Source of the DNA: Candidatus Colimorpha onthohippi
Lineage (GTDB): Bacteria > Bacteroidota > Bacteroidia > Bacteroidales > P3
Reading direction: 5' to 3'
Length of the DNA stretch: 5,084 nt
NCBI GenBank assembly: GCA_018064565.1
Contig: JAGHVA010000137.1
Coordinates: forward strand, 1-5,084
The position numbers were made by a program, and so were the translations under genes. The notes under the pieces are model-generated. The model ran no database searches and had not been told where the DNA came from. It saw only the letters and a list, made by a program, of their open reading frames with translations. Shown in pieces: positions 1-5,084 of this stretch; position 1 is the first letter of the stretch, and each line of letters opens with the position of its first letter.

Positions 1-1059
1 GTATTTACGTTTTTTATTGCGTTAAATATCCTGACTTCCAATGCTCAACGTATAGTTGTGGGTGCCGAGCGCATGGATATCTATCTGCCTTTGTTGCGCG
101 ATAAGCAGGTCGCCGTGGTGGGCAACCACACATCGCTGGTAGGCAATACTCATTTGGTTGACACCTTGTTGTCGAGCGGTGTTAAAGTGGCTAAAATCTT
201 CTCGCCCGAACATGGTTTCAGAGGTACAGCAGCGGCTGGTGCCAAGGTGAATAGTAGCATCGACGATGCTACGGGCATTCCCATAGTGTCGCTTTATGGC
301 GGCAATAAGAAACCTACCTCCCAGCAATTGCAGGGTTTGGATGTGGTGCTGTTCGACTTGCAGGATGTGGGTTGCCGTTTTTATACCTATATCTCCACGT
401 TGCAATATGTCATGGAGGCTTGCGTAGAAAATGGGGTGAGGCTGATAGTCTTAGATCGTCCTAACCCCAACGGCCATTATGTAGATGGACCCATATTGGA
501 ACCTGAGTTCAAGTCGTTTGTCGGTATGCGGCCAGGCACACCCGTGGTTTATGGTATGACTATAGGCGAGTATGCAACTATGATATATAGCGAGATTACG
601 GCTGTTAAACCAGTGGATGGGCTCAAGGTGATACCGCTGTTGGGCTATACCCACAATAGCCACTATCAATTGCCCGTACCACCTTCACCCAACTTGCGGA
701 CTTCGCAGGCTGTCGCTCTCTACCCATCGCTGTGCCTGTTGGAAGGAACAAGCATCAGCGTTGGGCGAGGCACACCTTATCCCTTTGAGGTGATAGGCAA
801 TGAGGGTGAGTATATGATGGACTTGCGGCATGTAGCGGTCGATACCTGCTTTGACCTGCGCTATTTGCGTGAGATGCTTGCCCATAGCGACACTGCATCA
901 TTTTTCCTCAAACGGAACTCGTTTGAACGATTGGCAGGCAACAGCCTGCTGCGCAAACAGCTCTTGGATGGAGCTTCCGATGAGGCTATCCGAGCCTCTT
1001 GGGAGCCGATGTTGGAGCAGTTTAAGCTGTATCGCAAACAATTTCTACTATACGAGTAG
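1..1059 (+). CDS. namZ: NamZ-like exo-beta-N-acetylmuramidase (DUF1343, GH171), 5' partial
   Basis: The reading frame is open from base 1, so the true start lies left of the window; the GTG at 58 is an internal codon. The first visible residues (VFTFFIALNILTSNAQ) look like the end of a signal peptide, implying an exported or periplasmic enzyme. Family motifs follow in order, numbered from the first visible codon: SPEHGFRG (68-75, its Glu being a likely catalytic residue), DLQDVGCRFYTY (119-130), LDRPNPNG (151-158), YGMTIGE (184-190), PPSPNL (227-232), and the LLEGTSISVGRGT stretch ending in PFEVIG (about 247-266). The tail LYRKQFLLYE is typical. Characterised family members remove MurNAc from the non-reducing end of peptidoglycan fragments, feeding cell-wall recycling or scavenging. 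About 352 residues are visible; relatives are usually near 400, and a segment after PFEVIG seems to be missing (see findings). Family assignment is secure; activity of this copy is inferred. Confidence 0.9.
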   Translation, partial: VFTFFIALNILTSNAQRIVVGAERMDIYLPLLRDKQVAVVGNHTSLVGNTHLVDTLLSSGVKVAKIFSPEHGFRGTAAAGAKVNSSIDDATGIPIVSLYGGNKKPTSQQLQGLDVVLFDLQDVGCRFYTYISTLQYVMEACVENGVRLIVLDRPNPNGHYVDGPILEPEFKSFVGMRPGTPVVYGMTIGEYATMIYSEITAVKPVDGLKVIPLLGYTHNSHYQLPVPPSPNLRTSQAVALYPSLCLLEGTSISVGRGTPYPFEVIGNEGEYMMDLRHVAVDTCFDLRYLREMLAHSDTASFFLKRNSFERLAGNSLLRKQLLDGASDEAIRASWEPMLEQFKLYRKQFLLYE

Positions 1060-1199
1060 GCTACCGATTGATGATAGTCAATGCTGTAACATGTTGTATG
1101 AGGTGGATGCTAATAATTGTGGTGAGTCTTTTGGCGCTTCGCTGGCAGTGGTTTTTATATAGGCGGTAAGTGTGCTTTCGCTTCCTTGTTTGCAAGATG

Positions 1200-1232
1200 T
1201 TTCTGCCATTTCACACTTTTTTAGTATTTTTG
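1200..1232 (+). promoter_or_regulatory. Bacteroidota-type promoter for the yhcC-like/dapB/ABC operon
   Basis: TATTTTTG at 1225-1232 matches the Bacteroidota primary sigma -7 consensus TAnnTTTG. A weak -33 candidate, TTTC at 1200-1203, sits 21 bases upstream, a normal spacing. Transcription would begin near 1238-1240, leaving a leader of roughly 24 bases before the ATG at 1263, with no Shine-Dalgarno sequence. The box also argues against the longer upstream reading frame for the next gene, because the promoter would lie inside it. The -7 box is seen directly; use as a promoter is inferred. Confidence 0.6.
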
Positions 1233-1262
1233 CAAACTAAATATGAATGGGTAGATAGCGTT

Positions 1263-2207
1263 ATGCCAGCAAGTCGTTACACATCTTACGCCGATTATAT
1301 GCGGAGGCTTTTTGGACAACGTGTGCAGAAACTCTCGGTCGATGCTGGTTTCACTTGTCCTAATCGTGATGGTACTTTGGGCACCAAAGGATGTACCTTC
1401 TGCAACAACGATGCTTTCTGCCCCTCTTATTGTAAAGGCAAGAGCATCTCGCAACAGATAGACGAGGGCATTGCATTCCACCAGCATCGTTATCGCAAGG
1501 CTCGCAAGTATGTGGCATATTTTCAAGCATATAGTAATACCTATGCAGACATCTCAGTGCTTAGCCAACGATATGAAGAAGCACTGCAGCATCCTGATAT
1601 AGTAGGCTTGATAGTAGGCACACGCCCTGATTGTGTAGATGAGGCCAAGTTGGACTATCTGGCATCGCTACAGTCTGACTGTTGCAAAGTGGTTGTGGAA
1701 TATGGTGTAGAGAGTTGCTTTGATGAGACGTTGCGCAAAGTATGCCGTGGTCATCTCTTTATCGATTCCGAAAGGGCTATCCAGCTTACAGCCAGCAGAG
1801 GTATTGCCTGCGGAGCTCATCTAATTGTGGGGCTGCCAGGCGAAGGCCGTGCCGAGTTGATGCGTTCGGCTGCCATACTCAGCCAGCTTCCAATCAATAG
1901 CGTCAAATTGCATCAATTGCAGGTTGTAAAAGGGTCGGTATTGGCAAGTCAGGTGGCAAGCGGTAGGGTAGCGGTGGAGAGTTATGCGTTGGATGCGTAT
2001 ATCCAGCTGGTGTGCGATTTTGTAGAGCGGCTGCGACCCGACATCGCCATCGAGCGGTTTGCTGGTGAGGTGCCGCCTGCCTATCAGTTGTTCCCAGACC
2101 GCGCCTGGCGCCGGCCAGACGGATCATGGTTACGCAACGAGGATATCCCACGACTGGTGGACGCTGAGTTGGAACAGCGTCAGAGTTGGCAAGGAAAACT
2201 TTTTTAA
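1263..2207 (+). CDS. YhcC-like radical SAM protein (TIGR01212 family)
   Basis: This is a 314-residue protein, the usual length for the family. The radical SAM cluster motif is C32-x11-C44-x2-C47, within FTCPNRDGTLGTKGCTFCNN; three cysteines would bind the [4Fe-4S] cluster that cleaves S-adenosylmethionine. Further cysteines lie at C53 and C57. Other family signatures are VEYGVES followed by RGH, HLIVGLPGE in the middle, VKLHQLQVVKGS, and a C-terminal block with a proline-rich GEVPPAY segment ending in WQGK. E. coli YhcC belongs here; to my knowledge its substrate is not established, so no reaction is assigned. The ATG at 1263 is chosen because family homology begins just after it and the promoter box lies upstream at 1225-1232; the frame stays open further left (to 1170), but that extension would contain the promoter. 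It is probably the first gene of the operon, with dapB 25 bases downstream. It is cytoplasmic, with no signal peptide or membrane segment. Confidence 0.88.
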   Translation: MPASRYTSYADYMRRLFGQRVQKLSVDAGFTCPNRDGTLGTKGCTFCNNDAFCPSYCKGKSISQQIDEGIAFHQHRYRKARKYVAYFQAYSNTYADISVLSQRYEEALQHPDIVGLIVGTRPDCVDEAKLDYLASLQSDCCKVVVEYGVESCFDETLRKVCRGHLFIDSERAIQLTASRGIACGAHLIVGLPGEGRAELMRSAAILSQLPINSVKLHQLQVVKGSVLASQVASGRVAVESYALDAYIQLVCDFVERLRPDIAIERFAGEVPPAYQLFPDRAWRRPDGSWLRNEDIPRLVDAELEQRQSWQGKLF

Positions 2208-2232
2208 TGATGATATATCTAAATCTCCTATC

Positions 2233-2985
2233 ATGAAAATTGCACTTATAGGATACGGAAAAATGGGGCATGCCATCGAGTTGTTGGCATCGCAGCGCGG
2301 CCATCAAGTCCAAGTCGCTATCGACAATGTCAAGCAGTGGTCAGACAATATCGACCAGTTACGACTTGCGGATGTCGCTGTCGAGTTTTCAACTCCCGAT
2401 TCGGCTGTGGATAACATTCAGAAATGTTTTGAAATCGGACTCCCTGTGGTAGTAGGCACCACAGGTTGGTACAATCAGTTGGATGCCGTGGTGGCTGCGT
2501 GTAAGCAATGTGCGGGGTCGTTGTTTGTGGCTTCTAATTTCAGCATCGGGATGAATATCATGTTCGACCTCAACCGCCGCTTGGCAAAACTTATGTCGGG
2601 CAGACCCCAATATACGCCCTCTATCGCCGAGACCCATCATATCCACAAGCTCGATGCCCCCAGCGGCACTGCCATCACGTTGGCGCAAGATATAGTGGGT
2701 GGTAGTGTCCAGTGGGTTGAAACACCCGTAGCCGTATCCAACGGCTCTGCAACGCAGGTTCGGCAGTTTGCCGCACCTCAAACACCGCTTGCCATAACCT
2801 CTTATCGTGAGGGCGAAATACCAGGCACACACGAGGTCGTCTATGATAGTGCCGAAGACGTAATCACTATCTCGCACCGAGCTAAAAGCCGTCAGGGTCT
2901 CGCCATGGGCGCCTTGATTGCCGCCGAATTCCTTTACGGAAAAAAAGGTTACTATACAATGAACGATTTGTTAAATATTGAATGA
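2233..2985 (+). CDS. dapB: 4-hydroxy-tetrahydrodipicolinate reductase DapB
   Basis: DapB is the cytoplasmic NAD(P)H-dependent reductase that converts 4-hydroxy-tetrahydrodipicolinate to tetrahydrodipicolinate in the diaminopimelate route to lysine and peptidoglycan. The 250-residue product opens with the nucleotide-binding loop GYGKMG (7-12), followed by VEFSTPD (50-56), GTTGW (75-79), ASNFSIGMN (100-108) and the active-site block ETHHIHKLDAPSGTA (133-147). By comparison with E. coli DapB, H135 is the likely catalytic histidine and K139 the catalytic lysine. The C-terminal SYREGEIPGTHEV and SHRAKSRQG segments are also typical. The start at 2233 puts the glycine-rich loop at residue 7, as in the family. 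The frame is open further upstream, but that would overlap the preceding gene by about 150 bases and adds nothing family-like. It lies 25 bases after the radical SAM gene and 8 bases before the permease, so co-transcription is likely. It is near the short end for DapB, as seen in other Bacteroidota. Confidence 0.96.
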   Translation: MKIALIGYGKMGHAIELLASQRGHQVQVAIDNVKQWSDNIDQLRLADVAVEFSTPDSAVDNIQKCFEIGLPVVVGTTGWYNQLDAVVAACKQCAGSLFVASNFSIGMNIMFDLNRRLAKLMSGRPQYTPSIAETHHIHKLDAPSGTAITLAQDIVGGSVQWVETPVAVSNGSATQVRQFAAPQTPLAITSYREGEIPGTHEVVYDSAEDVITISHRAKSRQGLAMGALIAAEFLYGKKGYYTMNDLLNIE

Positions 2986-2993
2986 CATAATAT

Positions 2994-3962
2994 ATGAATC
3001 CATCTGTCAACCATCATTTCAAACACACGGTTACATGGCTGGTGCTTATCGCTGCTATAGTCGTTGCCGCTGTGTTGTCTTCCTTGGTAGGGTCTGCCCA
3101 CCTGTCGTGGCATGAGTTGTGGTCAAGCACTATCTTGTGGCAACTGCGTATGCCACGCATTGTCCTCTCTTTTGTGGTTGGATCTGTCTTGGCTATCTGC
3201 GGAGCTACCTATCAGTCGTTGTTCCGCAATCCGCTTACCGACCCTTACCTCTTGGGTGTCTCTTCTGGAGCATCGCTGGGTGCTGCCATAGCCATTGTGT
3301 GTGGACTGGAGCTCTATCTTTACGGTGTAGGCTTGTGTGCTTTTGTGGCTGCTATCATCACAGTTATCATTATCTGTGGTATTGCCGCACGGCGCGGACG
3401 CATCCATACCACTACATTGCTGCTTGCTGGTGTCAGCATCACACTGCTCTCCTGCGCTGTGGTCTCGTTCCTCATGGTCATGAACAACGACAAGCTCGAT
3501 CGCATCGTCTTCTGGACCATGGGTAGCTTCTCTACAGCCTCTTGGTTAGATGTGTTGTTTGTTGCTCCTCCTGCCATCGTGGGATCCATCGTCTTATGTT
3601 TTTTTGCCCGTCAACTGAACATGCTGCTCTTGGGCAGCGAGTCGGCTATGAGCATGGGCGTGAATGTGGAGCGCACCAAGAAAATCCTTCTTGTTATTAC
3701 CACCATCATGGTGGCGTTTGCCGTCTCCGTGTCGGGAGTTATAGGCTTTGTAGGGCTTATCGTACCCCATGCGGTGCGCCTTCTTATCGGAACGGACAAT
3801 AGGCGGCTCCTACCTGCCTCTGCTCTTATCGGTGGGCTCTTCCTCTTGATATGCGACACCCTCGCCCGCACCCTCTTCCAGCCCTCCGAACTACCTGTAG
3901 GCAGCCTTACGGCACTTATCGGAGCTCCCATATTCATCTATCTCATTTGTAGAAAATCATGA
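2994..3962 (+). CDS. FecCD/BtuC-family ABC importer permease
   Basis: This 322-residue polytopic inner-membrane protein has about nine to ten hydrophobic segments, roughly at 13-33, 57-76, 91-103, 110-130, 141-163, 185-206, 230-252, 272-289 and 303-318. Family hallmarks are LRMPRIVLSF (51-60), GATYQSLFRNPLTDPYLLG (70-88) followed by SSGASLG, VFWTMGSFS (172-180), LLLGSESAMSMGV (211-223) and GVIGFVGLIVPHAVRLL (248-264), the last forming the loop that normally contacts the ATPase. Such permeases form a homodimeric channel for Fe(III)-siderophores, haem or cobalamin delivered by a periplasmic binding protein. The sequence does not let me choose among these ligands. The start at 2994 lies 8 bases after the dapB stop, with no Shine-Dalgarno. 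Its stop overlaps the next start as ATGA, so translation of the two subunits is probably coupled. No binding-protein or TonB-receptor gene is in the window. Confidence 0.93.
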   Translation: MNPSVNHHFKHTVTWLVLIAAIVVAAVLSSLVGSAHLSWHELWSSTILWQLRMPRIVLSFVVGSVLAICGATYQSLFRNPLTDPYLLGVSSGASLGAAIAIVCGLELYLYGVGLCAFVAAIITVIIICGIAARRGRIHTTTLLLAGVSITLLSCAVVSFLMVMNNDKLDRIVFWTMGSFSTASWLDVLFVAPPAIVGSIVLCFFARQLNMLLLGSESAMSMGVNVERTKKILLVITTIMVAFAVSVSGVIGFVGLIVPHAVRLLIGTDNRRLLPASALIGGLFLLICDTLARTLFQPSELPVGSLTALIGAPIFIYLICRKS

Positions 3963-4723
3963 TTTACCAGTTAGACAACGTCTCGTTGGGCTATGATAGC
4001 TCAACAGTATTGCAAAACATCTCTTTGCAAATAGAGCCGAATAGTTTTTATGCAGTTATGGGTCCGAATGGGTCTGGCAAGAGCACCCTCCTCCGATGCT
4101 TGGCTCGCCTTATCAGCCCTTCTGCAGGTAGTGTCTCGCTCAACGGCAAGCCCATTGCTGGCTATAGTTACAAAGCCTTGGCGCAGCAAGTATCATTGGT
4201 TCCACAGCATGTGGATATAGATGTTGAATTTTCAGCCTATCAGTTGGTTATGATGGCGCGGCATGCCTATCTGCGCCCCTTGCATGATGAGGGTCCCGAA
4301 GATTTGGCAATAGTAGAGCAGTCCATGCGGCAGACTGGAGTGTGGGACTTGCGCGACAAACATCTTGCTCAGATGAGCGGTGGTGAGCGGGCTCGGGTCT
4401 TGATAGCGCGTGCGCTGGCGCAGCAAACACCTATCATACTCCTTGACGAACCATTGGCAAATCTGGATGTGGCGCATCAGTTCGACATCTTGCAGCTGCT
4501 GCAGCAAATCCATATCCAGCAGCACAAGACCATCATGCTGGTGGTACATAACCTTAATTTGGCACTCACCTATTGTCCTCAACTTATCCTGCTCTACAAC
4601 CATCAGGTGCATTATCAAGGCGCAACGTGCGAGGGGCTTACTTCGCAGCGCATTGCCCAGGTATTTAACATAGAGGCCAATGTGACGCCCCATTTTATTG
4701 AGATGCACCCACTCCGAAAATAA
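3959..4723 (+). CDS. FecE/BtuD-family ABC importer ATP-binding protein
   Basis: This 254-residue cytoplasmic ATPase partners the preceding permease, with which it shares the overlapping ATGA. All nucleotide-binding elements are present: Walker A GPNGSGKST (35-43), Q-loop Gln83 in LVPQH, ABC signature MSGGE (139-143, with Met in place of the usual Leu), Walker B IILLDEP (159-165) with catalytic Glu164, D-loop NLD (168-170) and switch His197 in VVHNLNLAL. The context (AQMSGGERARVLIARAL, then LDEPLANLDVAHQ) places it in the iron-siderophore/haem/cobalamin importer group and not among exporters. The complex would be two permease plus two ATPase subunits powering uptake from the periplasm. Ligand unknown: it could be cobalamin, haem or a ferric siderophore. 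It is the last gene of the likely operon. No intrinsic terminator is evident directly after its stop. Confidence 0.94.
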   Translation: MIYQLDNVSLGYDSSTVLQNISLQIEPNSFYAVMGPNGSGKSTLLRCLARLISPSAGSVSLNGKPIAGYSYKALAQQVSLVPQHVDIDVEFSAYQLVMMARHAYLRPLHDEGPEDLAIVEQSMRQTGVWDLRDKHLAQMSGGERARVLIARALAQQTPIILLDEPLANLDVAHQFDILQLLQQIHIQQHKTIMLVVHNLNLALTYCPQLILLYNHQVHYQGATCEGLTSQRIAQVFNIEANVTPHFIEMHPLRK

Positions 4724-4774
4724 ATAAAAAGTGCATGTAATACTAAAAAGTAATCGTATATCAAAAAAATATTG

Positions 4775-4782
4775 TATCTTTG
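4775..4782 (+). promoter_or_regulatory. Bacteroidota -7 promoter box for tRNA-Ser
   Basis: TATCTTTG is an exact match to TAnnTTTG and is followed by CAAC, a context often seen at Bacteroidota start sites. No clear TTTG -33 element stands about 20 bases upstream; that stretch is A/T-rich instead. Transcription would start near 4788-4790, giving a leader of about 60 bases before the mature tRNA 5' end at 4852, presumably removed by RNase P. Nothing recognisable is encoded in the leader. Confidence 0.65.
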
Positions 4783-4851
4783 CAACGCATTTTGGGCGAG
4801 AACGTGGTGTTGTAGCTGTTCAATATCAGTTAGTTCTGTCGCAGAGTGCAT

Positions 4852-4936
4852 GGAGAGATGGCAGAGCGGTCGAATGCGGCGGTCTTGAAAACCGTTGACC
4901 TGCAAGGGTCCGGGGGTTCGAATCCCTCTCTCTCCG
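4852..4936 (+). tRNA. tRNA-Ser(UGA): tRNA-Ser (anticodon UGA)
   Basis: This is an 85-base class II tRNA reading UCA and probably other UCN codons. The acceptor GGAGAGA (4852-4858) pairs fully with TCTCTCC (4929-4935). The D arm is closed by GCA/TGC (4861-4863, 4875-4877) with GG in the loop at 4868-4869. The anticodon stem GCGGT/ACCGT (4879-4883, 4891-4895) closes loop CTTGAAA, with anticodon TGA at 4886-4888. A long variable arm (about 4896-4911, stem GACC/GGTC) is the serine hallmark. The T arm GGGGG/CCCTC (4912-4916, 4924-4928) closes TTCGAAT. The discriminator is G73 (4936), as expected for serine. A full CCA is not encoded (CAA follows), so it must be added enzymatically. Confidence 0.97.
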
Positions 4937-4937
4937 C

Positions 4938-4967
4938 AAAACTCGCTGATTTTCAGCGAGTTTTTTT
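4938..4967 (+). terminator. Rho-independent terminator after tRNA-Ser
   Basis: A perfect inverted repeat, ACTCGCTGA (4941-4949) and TCAGCGAGT (4953-4961), encloses a 3-base TTT loop; flanking A's and T's extend the stem to about 12 pairs (4938-4949 with 4953-4964). The T-run covers 4961-4967. It begins two bases beyond the tRNA 3' end and should end the tRNA transcript. It may also stop any read-through from the upstream ABC transporter operon. The opposite strand has only a short T-run, so use in the reverse direction is less likely. Confidence 0.9.
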
Positions 4968-5066
4968 ATTATTGCTGTCTGGTAAAATTTTTGAGAATAT
5001 ATAGAAATATTATTTTCAGTAGATTGTAGTACGCACACGTAGTATAGGACTTAGTTTGTCAGAAAT

Positions 5067-5079
5067 AGCCTGAAAGGCT
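5067..5079. repeat. Short hairpin AGCC-TGAAA-GGCT at window edge, possible dispersed-repeat fragment
   Basis: AGCC (5067-5070) and GGCT (5076-5079) form a 4-pair stem around TGAAA, in the string AGCCTGAAAGGCTTATAT. Similar CCTGAAAGG palindromes occur in dispersed intergenic repeats of Bacteroidota genomes, as I recall them. The window ends 5 bases after the hairpin, so neither the repeat's extent nor its identity can be seen. A 4-pair hairpin can also arise by chance. The rest of 4968-5084 is A/T-rich with no supportable gene. Confidence 0.25.
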
Positions 5080-5084
5080 TATAT

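Noticed and set aside
58..60. GTG as the start codon of the namZ-like gene
   Set aside because: The frame is open to base 1 and encodes signal-peptide-like residues upstream, so the gene begins outside the window.
1081..1110. Palindrome AACATGTT in the namZ-yhcC gap as a terminator or operator
   Set aside because: It is a lone 8-base self-complementary site with no T-run and no second copy nearby, not distinguishable from chance.
1189..1235. Direct repeat TTTGCAA at 1189-1195 and 1229-1235 as paired regulator sites
   Set aside because: Seven A/T-rich bases repeated 40 bases apart near a promoter whose consensus itself contains TTTG; no further support.
1170..1262. Longer N-terminus for the radical SAM protein from ATG 1170
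   Set aside because: It would place a good TAnnTTTG promoter box inside the gene and adds residues not expected in the family.
2059..2232. Upstream extension of dapB overlapping the radical SAM gene
   Set aside because: The extension adds about 58 residues with no family resemblance ahead of the nucleotide-binding loop, which belongs near residue 7; the ATG at 2233 fits.
2389..2877. 162-residue minus-strand ORF opposite dapB
   Set aside because: It lies wholly within dapB with no recognisable domain; it is a shadow of the conserved plus-strand gene.
4232..4708. 158-residue minus-strand ORF opposite the ABC ATPase
   Set aside because: It is fully antisense to a complete ATPase with every motif intact, and has no family features of its own.
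4741..4752. Possible terminator hairpin TACT/AGTA after the ATPase gene
   Set aside because: It has only four A/T-rich pairs with no following T-run, too weak to support termination.
4826..5038. Minus-strand 70-residue ORF containing RERDSNPRTLAGQRFSR
   Set aside because: This is a well-known spurious translation of the antisense strand of tRNA-Ser; it spans the tRNA and its terminator and is not a gene.

Overview
The window looks like chromosomal DNA from a Bacteroidota bacterium, most likely Bacteroidales. Three observations support this. Two promoters carry the Bacteroidota -7 box TAnnTTTG (1225-1232 and 4775-4782). None of the protein starts has a recognisable Shine-Dalgarno sequence. 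The protein families (secreted NamZ/DUF1343, a CxxC-rich TIGR01212 radical SAM protein, a short 250-residue DapB) resemble Bacteroidales versions. The genus cannot be set from this stretch. Nearly everything lies on the plus strand.

Layout: (1) 1-1059 is the 3' part of a NamZ-type exo-beta-N-acetylmuramidase (peptidoglycan turnover), cut by the left edge inside its signal peptide. (2) 1060-1262 is a 203-base gap with a promoter near its right end. (3) 1263-4723 holds four tightly packed genes, probably one operon: a YhcC-like radical SAM protein, dapB (lysine and meso-diaminopimelate synthesis), a FecCD/BtuC-type permease and its FecE/BtuD-type ATPase. Gaps are 25 and 8 bases, and the last pair overlaps by ATGA. 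(4) 4724-4851 holds the promoter and leader of a tRNA gene. (5) 4852-4936 is tRNA-Ser(UGA), followed at once by a strong intrinsic terminator. (6) 4968-5084 has no gene that I can support, only a small hairpin at the extreme right edge.

Functionally, NamZ releases MurNAc from peptidoglycan fragments while DapB supplies the meso-diaminopimelate used to build peptidoglycan, so two genes touch the same polymer from opposite ends. The transporter pair imports an iron-chelate, haem or cobalamin-type ligand, but its binding protein and outer-membrane receptor are not in the window. The radical SAM protein has no known reaction.

I see no mobile element, CRISPR array, defence cassette or clearly new system. 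The most notable points are an apparently shortened C-terminal half of NamZ, the joining of dapB to an orphan metal/cofactor importer, and a possible dispersed-repeat fragment at the right edge.
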